64,000 nt of DNA from Gracilaria gracilis (GCA_030374805.1 JARGSG010000247.1:62001-126000); one strand, 5' to 3'; positions 42,473 to 53,050 are shown, numbered from the stretch's first letter. A program made the numbers and translations. The notes: a model not told the origin generated them from the sequence alone.

Positions 42473-43774
42473 TTAGTTACGACGCCTCGGCTTCTTCTTC
42501 TCGGGACTGTTGGTGCTGCTTCCCCTCGAACTTGTACTAGAGCGGTTGACGGCTGCGTTTGGGTCCCTTTTCTCGGGACTGTTGGCGCTATTCTCTCTCG
42601 AACTACTACTAGAGCGGCTGACGGCTGCGTTTGGGTCTCTTTTCTCTGGACTGTTGGTGTTACTCCCTTTCGAACTTCCACTAGAGCTGCTGACGGTTAC
42701 GTTTGGGTCCTTCTTCTTCAATTCTTTTTTATAATGGCGTTTCCTTGACTTCTCCCTGTCTATTTTGGAGCAACCCTCTGCCACCTTTGCCTTCAGCAAC
42801 TCTATCTCTTCGTCTTTCGAACGCAGAGATTCGTCTTTCAAACGGAGAGATTCGTCTTTCGAACGCAGAGATTCGTCTTTCAAACGGAGAGATTCGTCTT
42901 TCGAACGCAGAGATTCGTCTTTCGAACGCAGAGATTCGTCTTTCAAACGGAGAGATTGAGAAATTTCATCCAGTGGTTCTGACGCCTTTGGACGGTTGAA
43001 CAGAGTGCTTGGCTTGTGAGAGCCAAACGGGCCAAGATCGGAAGTTTCATCCCCACGCTGAACGGACGGGGGACCGAATTTGCCAGTTTCTGGGTTCTTC
43101 CTGTAACGTTCAACTCTTGTATACCGATTTTTTTTGTCCCTACGTTTGACATCTCTATGAACAACGAAGTACTCTTTTATGCCTGCCTTTTCATATTCTC
43201 CAACTTTGGTGACTGTGTCAGTGGTTTCATTCGTACTGGTGATCTCCAATGCACATTCAGGAGCCGTGTTGAGAGGATGAGTGATTTTCTGTGAGTTGGG
43301 AGACAGCTCGAGTCGTTGTTCTTGTGTCAGGGAAGGACCTGTACTAAGATCGGGTCTGCGGACGCGATTAGTACGAGAGGATGCCGACGATGACGGAGAT
43401 GCAGATGGAATAGCGGTGGCTGCTTGTGCAACTGGTGGATGTGATATTTCACCTTTGATATATCGCGCAGTTGCGGTATTTTGCAAATAACTGCTTATGT
43501 TTTCGTGCTCGTCATCCGCCATCGGTAGCGCGACGAGAATACCGTCAACGAATTCGTACGAGCCGAACACGGAAGGATCGATTTGAAAGTATTGTTCGAG
43601 TGAGCAAGGTGTGAGATGCAGGGCGCCTATTTTGTTGTCCAGAGGATAGTGTGGGGATGTATGAGACGCAAGTTGAGCCGAAACTTCGGCAGGTTGCGAA
43701 GGGGAAGGGGAATCTTTGCTGACCGCCGAGTCAGGCGACGACCGAGGCGGTGTTGCATGGGAAGAATGAGACAT
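42473..43774 (-). CDS. Uma2-family (PD-(D/E)XK nuclease-like) protein with tandem repeats
   Basis: The uninterrupted 433-codon ORF has the Uma2 core: SYEFVDGILVALPMADDEHE near residues 72-91, then PECALEITSTNETTDTVTKV and GEYEKAGIKEYFVVHRD near residues 170-207. Uma2 proteins are restriction-endonuclease-fold proteins abundant in cyanobacteria; in this one Glu occupies the first acidic position of the PDxxxE motif, so activity is uncertain. Downstream come seven copies of a 7-residue charged unit (LRLKDES/LRSKDES), a coiled-coil-like KAKVAEG segment, and about three copies of a roughly 25-residue Ser/Asn/Pro unit ending in SPEK(R/K). The C-terminus is very basic (KKKPRRRN). Intact in a landscape of broken genes. 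A bacterial or plastid origin is likely but not shown here. Confidence 0.75.
   Translation of the reverse strand: MSHSSHATPPRSSPDSAVSKDSPSPSQPAEVSAQLASHTSPHYPLDNKIGALHLTPCSLEQYFQIDPSVFGSYEFVDGILVALPMADDEHENISSYLQNTATARYIKGEISHPPVAQAATAIPSASPSSSASSRTNRVRRPDLSTGPSLTQEQRLELSPNSQKITHPLNTAPECALEITSTNETTDTVTKVGEYEKAGIKEYFVVHRDVKRRDKKNRYTRVERYRKNPETGKFGPPSVQRGDETSDLGPFGSHKPSTLFNRPKASEPLDEISQSLRLKDESLRSKDESLRSKDESLRLKDESLRSKDESLRLKDESLRSKDEEIELLKAKVAEGCSKIDREKSRKRHYKKELKKKDPNVTVSSSSGSSKGSNTNSPEKRDPNAAVSRSSSSSRENSANSPEKRDPNAAVNRSSTSSRGSSTNSPEKKKPRRRN
42810..42957 (-). repeat. 21-bp minisatellite in the Uma2 gene (seven units)
   Basis: Seven in-frame 21-bp units alternate between two variants (TTCGAACGCAGAGATTCGTC and a form with TTCAAACGGAGAG on the plus strand). 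They encode L(R)(L/S)KDES heptads, which would form a charged helix. Confidence 0.9.
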
Positions 43775-44192
43775 GGAGCGGCTGTTTTAACGCAGTGAAA
43801 TAAACCGTTGAGTGACTGCGGTCGAAAGGAGTGCTAGTCAAAAATGGTCTCGATGGTCGCGAGACAGATGGCTGGCGAATCGTTGCGAGAGCCCCATGAA
43901 AGTAGACAAGCAGATCACTGCGGCAGGGGTGCATCATGCATACATGATGTGCCTTTTGGTAACTCTACAGGGAGCGAAGATTTTGAATTTCAGACCAGGG
44001 TTTTACTTACCGTTGGTAACATATCAACCATGTTGGTTGCCAAAGTCCGCATATAAGTACTTCTCGAACCGGGTGGGATTCCCGCTTCGGGAACGTCGCG
44101 TCGTCGATCTCTGACACCTTTGCTGCTGGCTTCCTTAGTGGTAGTTCCACTCCTTTATCATAAGTAAAAAGCAAACAGAACCAACTCCCACC
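43775..44192. other. Intergenic, no gene recognised
   Basis: Between the Uma2 start and the flippase end lie only ORFs of up to 100 codons without recognisable domains. It probably holds the Uma2 promoter, but I see no clear TATA box. Confidence 0.4.
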
Positions 44193-46182
44193 TCACGCCA
44201 ATTTGGCGTACGGAGCAGGCGCAAATTTTCTCTTCAACCACTTTCCTATTGTTACTGGTAAGCACGACACCAAAGTTACTGCAATCACTCGCCCAGCAAA
44301 CTCCCACTTGAAGATCAAAGATTGATCAAATCTGTTTTGAAGAACAAAAATTGCCGCTGCATAGAACGCTAGACACAGCTCCGCCGCGAACATCATCCAG
44401 TGCCATGAGCGAACCTCAAACGCAACCATAAGCAGTTCTGGTAATATTAATGCGGTAAATGATATAGCGCTCAAGTGCAAAGTTGTGAAGTACTCATCAT
44501 CCCATAATACATAAACAGAGAAAACCATTATCAGTGTCCCTTGGTAGATTGACTTGAACACCCAAATCAAAAACGTCTACCAGTTCAAAATGATCTCCCC
44601 CCTTTGCAAATCCTTGTACAACTCCGAATAGGTGTCTGCAGCATGTTCCAATACGTCTTCATCAGGGATCAATGAGAACACGGGAAACATTGGGAACACA
44701 GTCGCATATCCTACCAAGATCCACCCCAAGTAAACGATCACGGCTGCGTAAACAAACAGAGCGCAGTACACAGTCTGAATGATCGATATAATGAGACAAC
44801 GATGAATCACAAACTGCGCCAGTCTCGCAGATCGTCTGTAAGAAGTACGGCCATGCCATAATAGAAGTCGTGTTAGGTGGCAAAATGATGTTACACTGAA
44901 GTCAGCGGCTAGTGAAGCCTGTATTCCCTCCTTTCCTGGAATTCCAATACCAGCATGCGCTTGTTGAATCATTCCGACTTCATTACCTCCGTCGCCAATC
45001 GCAGCTACTCTCTTGTCCAGTTGCTTTTGCAGAAGCTCTACCACAGTAGCCTTTTGAGTTGGTGAGCATCGAAATGCCACGGCAGCAGGAGCTGTTGCCG
45101 CAAGCTCGATGAATTCCTCCGGAAACATATCGAGCAGAATTTGAAGCGATGATCCATCAATCACGAGCACATCTGACGCGGCCTGTCGCCGAAATCGCGA
45201 GACCGCTCTGCTGCTTCATTCCTGCTCTTAAGGCCTGTTACTCTGAAAATGCCCGGAGACCGTTCGGCTAGTCTAGACGAGATGGCGATACAAGTAGCGG
45301 TTTCCACTTTGTCTCCTGTTAACATCCACACTCGGATTCCGGCATGACGTAGCTTCTCGAGCGTTTCCCGAACATTAGGCTGCACCTTTTCCTCCACACC
45401 AGTCAACGCTAACAACGTCATGTCGTGTTCAACATCACTCTGCACGGGTGCCATAGATTCCTTTCCATTCAATGAAGACGTACTGGCCGTCTGCCACTTT
45501 TCTGAGAAAGAAGCATACTCTGTGACAGACAAGTCGCGCTTTGCATACACCAGAGTTCGCAAACCTTCCCTTGCCAAGTTGCCACACTCCTCATCCAACC
45601 AGTCATTGTATCGAACCTTTCGCGACATGACGGTATCCGCCCCTTTAACGTAAAGGGCAATATTCTTCGACTGCTGGTTCTGTACAATCACACCCATTCG
45701 CTTCGCTTCCGACGTGAAAGGGAATTCGGCGAGGATATCGTAGCTTAGTTCAAGGTCTCTCGGTGCTCTAAGCACAACCCGGTTGATGGAGCGTTCCTTG
45801 AGAACTACCCCGACGGATTCTGCGAATTTGACCAAGGCAACTTCGTCTGGACTTGCTGCTTGGAGCGTTCGTTCGCCGCCATCTTCGACGGGAGTAACGT
45901 TATGCGCGAGTGCGATCGCAAGGAGAGCTTCTTGCACTTGTTTCTGGGCTCGCCGGCTGGAGGTCGATTCTCTTGACCTCACGCAACGAGCAGAAGGAAC
46001 AAGTTGTAGAACATGCGAAGCTGTTCATACAGGACGAGCGAAATGAAGGACAGGAAGGCGTACTTGCGATTACACACGGCATTATGAGGCTGCGTGTGTG
46101 GAACAGGCGGAACATGCGCGGCCCTTCTCCACCTGGCGGCGCGCTCATGGCCGTGCGAAATGGAACAAGTTCCCAACGGCAC
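44193..46182 (-). pseudogene. NEO1/ATP9-type P4-ATPase flippase, internally deleted and broken
   Basis: The minus strand starts with the N-terminal membrane entry (NRKYAFLSFISLVLYEQLRM, FYNLFLLLVA, about 46080-45980). It then jumps directly to the nucleotide-binding region (VQEALLAIALAHNVTPV, LQAASPDEVALV, FTSEAKRMGVIV, YVKGADTVMSR, REGLRTLVYAKRDL). About 300 residues with the actuator domain and the phosphorylation site DKTGT are missing, a deletion at about 45975. Next, WMLTGDKVETATC is intact, then a frameshift near 45215, VLVIDGSS, IGDGGNEVGMIQQA and the last membrane helices. An in-frame TAG at 44577-44579 falls where relatives have Lys. Phospholipid flippases of this clade work in Golgi and endosomes. 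The copy cannot be active. Confidence 0.9.
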
Positions 46183-46267
46183 GACGCGCGGCGCTAGCGT
46201 GGGCGCATCGGACGACGACTGCGAAGCAATCGCAGTTAGAGGCCAGTAGCGGCGTCAGGCACGAAAG

Positions 46268-48130
46268 ATGAGCGAAGGCGACGCAGGCGCGGCGGCGGTG
46301 GACGGCGTGAACAGCGGTAAATCATCCTGTGGCATGGGTCGGAACGAAACGACGAACAAGCGCGACGCGGCGGCGGTGATCGACGACGATGGGAGACTGA
46401 CCAGACGCGCGGAGCAGCCCAAGACAGTGGCGCACATACGCATATCGTACGGACTCCGTACTACGAAGTGGAAAGCGGAGCGCGCAGCGAGACGGGGACT
46501 GCGCGACTGCTTTTTTTTATTCCAGCGTGCAGCGCACAATAAGGTCGACCAACACATTGCAGCAGTCGCAGTCGCCCTTCCAAAGGCCGCGCCGCGTCGC
46601 GACAGCCGCTGCTCGCCGCCGTCTCGCGCTGCCCTCGTCGACGTGCGCCACGCCGTCGCGCCCCGACAGACCCGGCGCGCATTCCCGCTGGCGCCGTTCA
46701 AGGCTTTGTTGGTCGATCCGTTGTTGTATGACGCTCAGCTGTCGCTTGCGCGTCCGCTCGAGTTGTTTGAGGACGCTGCCTTTTTGCGCGAGCATGGCAT
46801 TCGATATGTTGCACCCGTTCAAACCTTGCCCAGTGTGGCCATGAACAAGGCGCTGGCACAGCCTTCTGTCGTTGCTCTCGTCCGCGCTGTCAATGCTGCT
46901 GCTGCGCGTCCCATCGTGCAACTCATTCTTTCTGCACGACAGACCACTCAGTCCGCTCAGCTTGCGTCTACGTCCACCAATCCGCCCACTGCTCCTGCCA
47001 CAAAGTTTCTGGTTCTTACTACCCCGCGTCGCTCAAAGATTGTCGAGAAGATGTTTAAGCGCGCTTCGCTGTCGGATATTCAAATATCGGTGCTTCAGTT
47101 TGGCTTTCTTCCGTTCGATGCCAATCTCGTCACTCTCGATTGGCCGCAAGCGTTTCGTCAAATCGTCCTGGATGGCGATAACTCCGCCATCTTGGCACCA
47201 GCTGCTGCCTTGTCGTCCATGGCCCCCGCCTTGAATCTCTAGTTTGCCACTATTCGTTCGGCAGGAGCTGCTGCAGCTGCCGTTGCTGAGGAACTGCTTG
47301 ACACTCACGGTCAGATGTACAGCGTCAATCATCATCACTCTGACTCGCTCCAGTCTTCCATTCAATCCTCTCCTGCCGTATCTACTCGACATATGACCGC
47401 TTCGGGCTTTGCAGCTCATCACACATTCTCACTGCTTGACTCCAAACCTGCCTTGGCCGACGCGCCACCGAGCAAACCCGAATACGAATCGCAAATGCCT
47501 ACGCTTGCTGAAGTTGTCGGGAAATCGTCAAAACGTGGTGCAGTCAATCTCGTCATTGTTGATCGCGGCTGCGATCTTGTTAGTTCGCTCCATACTCAAG
47601 GTACATACGCAGGTTTACTAGATGAAGCCATCGGTCTTCACAACAACATTATTGACCTTCCTAGTTCGTCTATCATCTCTGAGGATGCTATGGAGCTCTT
47701 GCGATCCAAGAGCAATACGCCGGCCACCACAGTCGCCGCCTGCAAACGCCTCCGAGCAGACATCGACCCCGTATTCGGTCAATTACGCGATCTCTCCTTT
47801 TCTGCTGCGTTTAGCCAAATTGGTTCCGTGGCAAACTCGTTGCAAGAGTACTATGATTCTCGTCCAATCGGGAAACGTTCGAAATGGGAAAGCCTCAAAC
47901 CTGGATGCAGGGTTTATAAGGCGCTACATCGGATCATTCTCTGGCTGCAATTCATACTGCTCTGGGGTATGCGGTTGCTGCCAGAACCTCCAACTCCTAC
48001 GAGCTTCGGCAACGCTTTGAAATGGAACGTGAAATGATTGAGGATGGAAACGCCACCCCCAGATGTACTTATGTAACCGATGCCATTGCGAGAGGGGGGA
48101 GTCTCACTCATATGCTCCGTCTCTGCTGTT
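46268..48130 (+). pseudogene. VPS33: VPS33 (Sec1/Munc18 family), nonsense, frameshift and truncation
   Basis: VPS33 is the SM-family SNARE chaperone of the HOPS/CORVET tethering complexes. After an Arg-rich N-terminus of doubtful reality, the frame shows KALLVDPLLYDAQLSLARPL, LREHGIRYVAPVQTL, KFLVLTTPRRSKIVEKMF and FRQIVLDGD. An in-frame TAG follows at 47240-47242. The same frame resumes with VNLVIVDRGCDLVSSLHTQG and TYAGLLDEAIGLHNNII, typical VPS33 signature. A frameshift near 47880-47900 moves it (HTALGYAVAARTSNSYELRQ, then MIEDGNATPRCTYVTD, LTHMLRLCCLWSA). The protein breaks off at about 48130, where BAR-like sequence begins, so the C-terminal part is deleted. Confidence 0.8.
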
Positions 48131-49755
48131 TATGGAGCGCAAATACATCAGGAACGCTTCTTCCTCTCAGGAAGACCTTCGCAAAGCTGAAGACTAGATG
48201 GCTGAATTCACACAGCGTACCAATGAGTTGGTTGCCACCCTTTCTGAAGCTTTCAAACGACGTTCTGCTCTCATTGAATCCGTTGTTGCTGAGACCATTG
48301 AGTTTCAACGTCGTTTCTATGTCGATTCTGCCCGATGCATGGAGCGTGCAATTGATGTCATTAGCGCCGACAAGCTCGCTTCCATGCGCGGTGGAGCCGA
48401 TGAACCTCCAGAACGTCGCACCTTCGTCAATGTACCACCCACTCAGTCGGAACCATCTCATGCAACACCGCAACCGCCGCCGAGACGCTCTACCACAGTC
48501 CCTGTGCACTCCAACAGCATATGGAACGAACTTGATGATGACGATGATGACGATGTTGATGATGATAACGATACCTACAATCAGCAGCGCCCGAAATCAA
48601 GCGTGTACACAGACAACATTTTCGATGACCCGCTTCCATCTCAACCGGAACCTGAAAGTTCACGCCGCTCCGAACCCGGCTCTGCTTCGGATTCCCCCAC
48701 AGGTGTGGCTAATCCATTCGCAAGGAAACGTGCAGGCAATTCATACCCGTCCAATGGAATCGCTAAGCGAGAGTCTACTTATCCAAGTGGTGGTGTAGGG
48801 CAGAAAGAATCTGTCAGCAGCTATCCGACTGGTGGTTTTTGCACCAGAGACAAGTATCCCAGTTCCAGGACCCGTGCAGCAGCCAAACCTCCTCCCGGTC
48901 CGACGTCGCCGTTTGCTCCGTCGTCGAGTCGAGAAAGCAATTCCGACAAACCAAGACCGACCCGCCCCGTCGAGCCAGAAGCAGACTTGCTTGATTTTGA
49001 TACCCCCACTCCACCCAAGCCCATGAGGTCGAGGAGATCTCCGTCACCTCCTTCTTCGACAAATACGGAAGACCTTCTTGATCTGGGAGGTATTCCGGAC
49101 ATATCTTCAAGCCAGCGCTCATCCATGCGAAAGAGCGCGTCGACGACGGCCGTTGAGGGAGATTTGCTAGGTGACCTGGGGGCAGCCCCACAACCCAGGC
49201 CTCGGTCTTCGACCCAATCTCGGGCGAGGAGGTCAGCAGCACCCCAGCAGTCGTTTTCTGCTTCGACTATGAATGAATGCCACACCTAAACCGACTGCAA
49301 AGCCCGCGCCGTCTACTTCAACTTCCAAGGAGGAAGAACTTCTGCAGCGCGAGCAGCTCGAAAAGAAGCATGAGAGAGAGATTAAGGCCAGAGCCGATGA
49401 GAAACTTGCTGCAGTTGGTGAGAGAGAAAGAGCAGACGCCAAGGAACGTGAAGAAAAGGACAATGCTCGGTCAGCAGCTGAAAGGAAGATTAATGCATGG
49501 AACGGAAATGGCACTCGTCGGGGGAACGTGCGTGCTCTGCTCGCTTCGCTGGATACGGTGTTGTACCCTACCGCAACGTGGAAGGCAGTGTCCATGGATA
49601 TCCTTTAAGGAGAACTCAAAGGTGAAAGTCAATTATCACAAAGCTATCTTGCAAGTCCATCCGGACAAAATTTCATCGAAGAATCTCTCCCCTGATAACC
49701 TTGTGCTAGCAGAACTTGTGTTCGATGAACTCAGGAACGGTTACGAAGTATGGAC
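48130..49755 (+). pseudogene. BAR-like domain joined to an auxilin-type J domain, broken
   Basis: The frame begins in the middle of a helix-rich, BAR-like segment (SSQEDLRKAED, then an in-frame TAG at 48195-48197, then AEFTQRTNELVATLSEAFKR, VVAETIEFQRRFYVDSARCM). A disordered Asp- and Pro/Ser-rich region of about 250 residues follows. A 4-bp AATG duplication at about 49269-49279 shifts the frame. A Lys/Glu-rich helix follows, then the auxilin region KINAWNGNGTRRGNVRALLA and the J domain with VHPDKISS (HPD at about 49659). A single extra T near 49611-49613 shifts the frame again inside the J domain. Auxilins recruit Hsc70 to uncoat clathrin vesicles. The end (LRNGYEVWTAQ, about 49755) runs straight into RPC5. 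Confidence 0.75.
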
Positions 49756-51002
49756 AGCACAGAGCTTCATCTCTTGCATACCGCTCCGTCACGCACACAG
49801 CAAGATAGGCTCGGAACGCAAAGTAATTGATGTGCAGCTTCGCCCGCGACATGCCCGGATGCAACTAAAACTCGCTCTGTATCCAGAGCAAGAAGGTTTC
49901 ACGCGAAAAAAGTCCTTCAATCCAGAGGCAGCAGTTGAAAAGCAAGTCGGTCAAGAACAAAATCTCATCTCCCAATCTCACTTACAACGCCTATGTTGTC
50001 GGCTCCTATGTGTCGAATGGACCAAATGGACCGGCCTTCATGGTACTACCACTACGCGCCGTGCAACAACTACGGCCTACATTTTCTCATATCGATGATT
50101 ATGACCGTAAGCAGCTGCTGGCAAGGGCAGAACGAAAGGGCCTGCTAGCAAGTACCAGCATTGAAGCGCCAACTGAAGCAGCTCCGTTGCAACTGAGTTT
50201 TCGTCGACGTGAGACAGAGCGTGCCGCGGAACGGCGAAGAAACTCTTATGCAACACTAAGACAGAGAGAACAAGGTGATGATTGGGTACGTTTACAATTT
50301 GCAGAAAGCGAACGCGATGACGTGCGCATCAAAAAGCACGCCCGATTTTCTGGCGCAGAAGTAATCGACGCAGAAGGAATTGCATACGAGCTGGGAACCA
50401 GCTACAGAGATTTGTACGACCTTCATACAAGATATTTACGTACCGGCTTTGTGGCATAAGGAAGCGCGGATAAAGAAAATTTGTCAACGAAGCAGCTTCG
50501 AGCGTCAACCACGGATTATGCGGTTGGCTATGGAGTGATACAGGCGGAAATCATCAGGTTTGTAGAAGTTCATGAGGTAGTGGGCACTCATAGGCCAGCC
50601 GAAGATGTGCTTTTATCGGTTCGGAAAAGCGCAGTGTGCATTCGTGGGCTGCGAGTATCCAAGAAGTGTATTAAACATGTTGGGAAAAAGAACGCCGCGG
50701 AGCGCTACGATGATGGTCGAACACTGATTCTGTACTTGTTTCTAACAAACGATGTGGTGAGAACATGTGATGCAGTGCAGGCATTGGGTGAATCGCTACT
50801 AATATCGTTTGTTAGCGTGCTTGGTGTATTGCAAGAAGTTGGGGAGAGACAAAAAGGGGTTAAATGGAGATTGCGGCTAGTTCCAGACGAGGTGCTTTTG
50901 ACACAGTATGACGCGCTCTGCAGAGTACTCGATGAAGAATGGGACCGGGAGATTGAAAACGATAGGGAAAAATTGATGAAATCGACAAGAAGAAGGCGGT
51001 AG
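49755..51002 (+). pseudogene. RNA polymerase III subunit RPC5 (POLR3E-like), broken
   Basis: RPC5 is a Pol III-specific subunit near the clamp and initiation region. After the junction the frame reads ISCIPLRHAHSKIGSERKVI, QLRPRHARMQLKLALYPEQ (RPC5 N-terminal strands; the first 20 or so residues are missing). It shifts frame near 49940 to YNAYVVGSYVSNGPNGPAFM and VLPLRAVQQLRPTFSHID, the best RPC5 signature, then ETERAAERRRNSYATL. An in-frame TAA at 50457-50459 interrupts it. The same frame continues with VLLSVRKSAVCIRGLRVSKK and TLILYLFLTNDVVRT, like the winged-helix C-terminal part, ending at 51002. Three lesions in all, counting the lost N-terminus. Confidence 0.75.
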
Positions 51003-51395
51003 CTACGGCGGAGGAGTCGCGTCAACATACTCGTCTTCGTTCTGTTCTTGATGTGCTAGGCTGTCACTGAGAGCGGGATAATTGGCGAATATATCGCTTT
51101 GGTCGGGAAGGGGTGCGTGAGCTGATGGATGCTGCGTCTCCACGTAGGCTTCCTGATTTGGTTGAGACTCTGAAGCGGACACGTACGCAGAGGACGGAGA
51201 TTGGTGCGCGGGAGTGTACCTAGAATGAGAAGACGGCTGGTGTACAGAGTGGGATGTGATGGGCTGGCGAATGGTTGTAGTGATGGCGCGCAGCGACGTC
51301 GCTAGCAGCTGCGACTGGTGCAGAGCCGTGTGGAAGTAGGAGCGCACCACGTCAATGCAATGCAGCGCGCCGCTGCTGTCGCCGCGTGCTGCCAC
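51003..51395 (-). CDS. Unrecognised Ser/Pro/Gln-rich C-terminal coding remnant
   Basis: The minus-strand frame reads CIDVVRSYFHTALHQSQLLA followed by a Ser/His/Gln/Pro-rich tail and an acidic end (EQNEDEYVDATPPP). It has no ATG: the open frame begins after a TGA near 51430, preceded by ERTAARLEVAARGD. It may be the last exon-like piece of a decayed gene. Its stop abuts the RPC5 stop on the other strand, giving a tail-to-tail arrangement. Confidence 0.35.
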   Translation of the reverse strand: MAARGDSSGALHCIDVVRSYFHTALHQSQLLATSLRAITTTIRQPITSHSVHQPSSHSRYTPAHQSPSSAYVSASESQPNQEAYVETQHPSAHAPLPDQSDIFANYPALSDSLAHQEQNEDEYVDATPPP

Positions 51396-51466
51396 CTCTA
51401 GCCGCGCCGCGGTTCTCTCGATGCCGCAGTTACTGAGTCAAGAACATCGTTACGTTTTAACTACAA

Positions 51467-52489
51467 TCAGATGAACCCTGCTATCTTCGTGTCAAGATCT
51501 ACTCCACTCGGCAACATGGTTTCTTCTCTTGACCACGAACAAATGTGAGCATAACCGTCACGAACCTCGATAACAGGATACAACCCATAGCGCGTGTCGT
51601 ACATTGGTATCCCAGATTGGTCACACAGGATCCCTACGACATCTCTAAGCCTCAACGCGTTCTCCAGACAAACACATCCCGGTTCACTACCCGTTCTGTC
51701 TCCAGTATACACACCTCTCCGGTTCGCATAACAAGCCCCAAAAATCTGGTTTGTATACGAACCTGGGATTCGGAGCAAGAGTTCATGAACTTCTTGTATG
51801 CTCATGTGCGACCCACGGGCTATCTCACACACACACTTTCCCTTCTGACAGATCTCACGGATTTTCCTCACTTCCCTTCTGGTTGTTATGAATCGACGGC
51901 GCACACTGACTCTTTCTACTTCAAACTCTCCATTTGATGCCTTTGTATCGAAATCTACAAGCTCACATAACCGTAGACCTTCCATTTCATGCGCCCATCT
52001 CCCTAGTCGAGAAGTCCCAGGTTTGGGGTGAAGGAAAGCTTCGAAGCTGAACACCTCGGAAACATCTATGAAGCCTGTGGACGCTGTATTTGCGGCAAAA
52101 ATGCACTTGGTTCGCGTATTCATTATCATCTCGGCCGCTCTTCATTATCTGGAGATTAAAGGGCTATCATGAAGAACCTGGTCGGCGAATACTTCAAGGT
52201 TGTACTTCGCGGCCGCCTCTCTGAAGCGCAATACCAAGTTCTCGCAATCACAGACATCTTCATCGTCATTCACTACAATGCGCAGGTCTTCTTTGAGGCT
52301 TGGAGGCACTACATAGCACGCAGCGGGGTCAAACGCTCGCTCCAAAACGTGCACCACCGCGTTTGCCAAATTGAGCACCTTGATTTGTGCTCTTGGTCCA
52401 ATACAATTCCCGACAGCGCGTGGGCGCGGGCACGTGGGCGTGGAAACGATGATGCCATCGACTGGCGCACGCACGTGACGCCGATGCAT
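51467..52489 (-). pseudogene. Unrecognised gene, about 340 codons, with consecutive in-frame stops
   Basis: From ATG 52489 the frame encodes GIIVSTPTCPRPRAVGNCIG, then NLANAVVHVLERAFDPAACY and SLKEDLRIVVNDDEDVCDCE. It meets TAA-TGA at 52142-52147 and runs on in the same frame through IREICQKGKCVCEIARG and SGIPMYDTRYGLYPVIEVRD to a stop at 51467. Composition looks like a real folded protein and the frame is preserved across the stops, but I recognise no family. The second half could also start at ATG 52129. Confidence 0.4.
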
Positions 52490-52720
52490 ACCAGGACGTG
52501 ATGCGCGCGCATACAGTGTAAGCTTTTCGTTTGCAACGATTCAAACAAAGTCTGCTTGTCAGGGCTTCTCGCGAGTCGCGAGAGGCGGCCCGCGCGCGCT
52601 TATTTGAAAATCACACGCAGCGCGGCGTGAATGAAAGCGCATGCCCCGCGCGCACGCACGGCCCAAGGCGCGTGGCGCCTGCGCCTGCGGCCCCGCACCG
52701 CCGCGTCACCGCGCGCCGAG
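52490..52720. other. GC-rich flank of the copia insertion
   Basis: High-GC sequence without a recognisable gene. It ends in CCGAG (52716-52720), the target duplication of the copia element. With the sequence after 59407 it forms the original uninterrupted site. Confidence 0.6.
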
Positions 52721-52964
52721 TGTGGACATTACGGCGACAGGCCGAATTGCGTAGGTAGCACCTCTTGCAAGGTGTACCGTTTAGGCGACTACGTGGACAA
52801 AGTCCTTTCTCCGTCGTAAGCTCTGAACACCCGAGCTCGAAGTCCGAGTAGTACTTAAAGTAAACACAGAGCCCTCGACCGTCCCTCGACTGGTCTCCAC
52901 CCGTCATCACAAGCATCTACATTTTCATTCAGTTCATTTCAACCGCAGCGCACGCAGCGCTACA
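52721..52964 (+). repeat. 5' LTR of the copia element (244 bp)
   Basis: Matches 59159-59402 with about four substitutions. TG...CA ends. Confidence 0.95.
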
Positions 52965-53018
52965 TTCGCGAATCAGCCGCCTTAGTGCGCTCCCAGAGCA
53001 ACTCTGCGCCACTTCCAC

Positions 53019-53050
53019 CAGTGTTATAACAGCTATACTGTATAACACTG
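53019..53050 (+). repeat. Inverted repeat (hairpin) in the copia leader
   Basis: CAGTGTTATA (53019-53028) and TATAACACTG (53041-53050) are perfect 10-bp inverted arms around a 12-nt loop, in the RNA leader just upstream of the predicted intron. It could act in packaging or control of splicing, but that is inference. Confidence 0.7.

Noticed and set aside
42765-42959. Plus-strand repetitive ORFs over the Uma2 heptad repeats
   Set aside because: Shadow frames of the 21-bp minisatellite; the minus-strand frame has the Uma2 domain.
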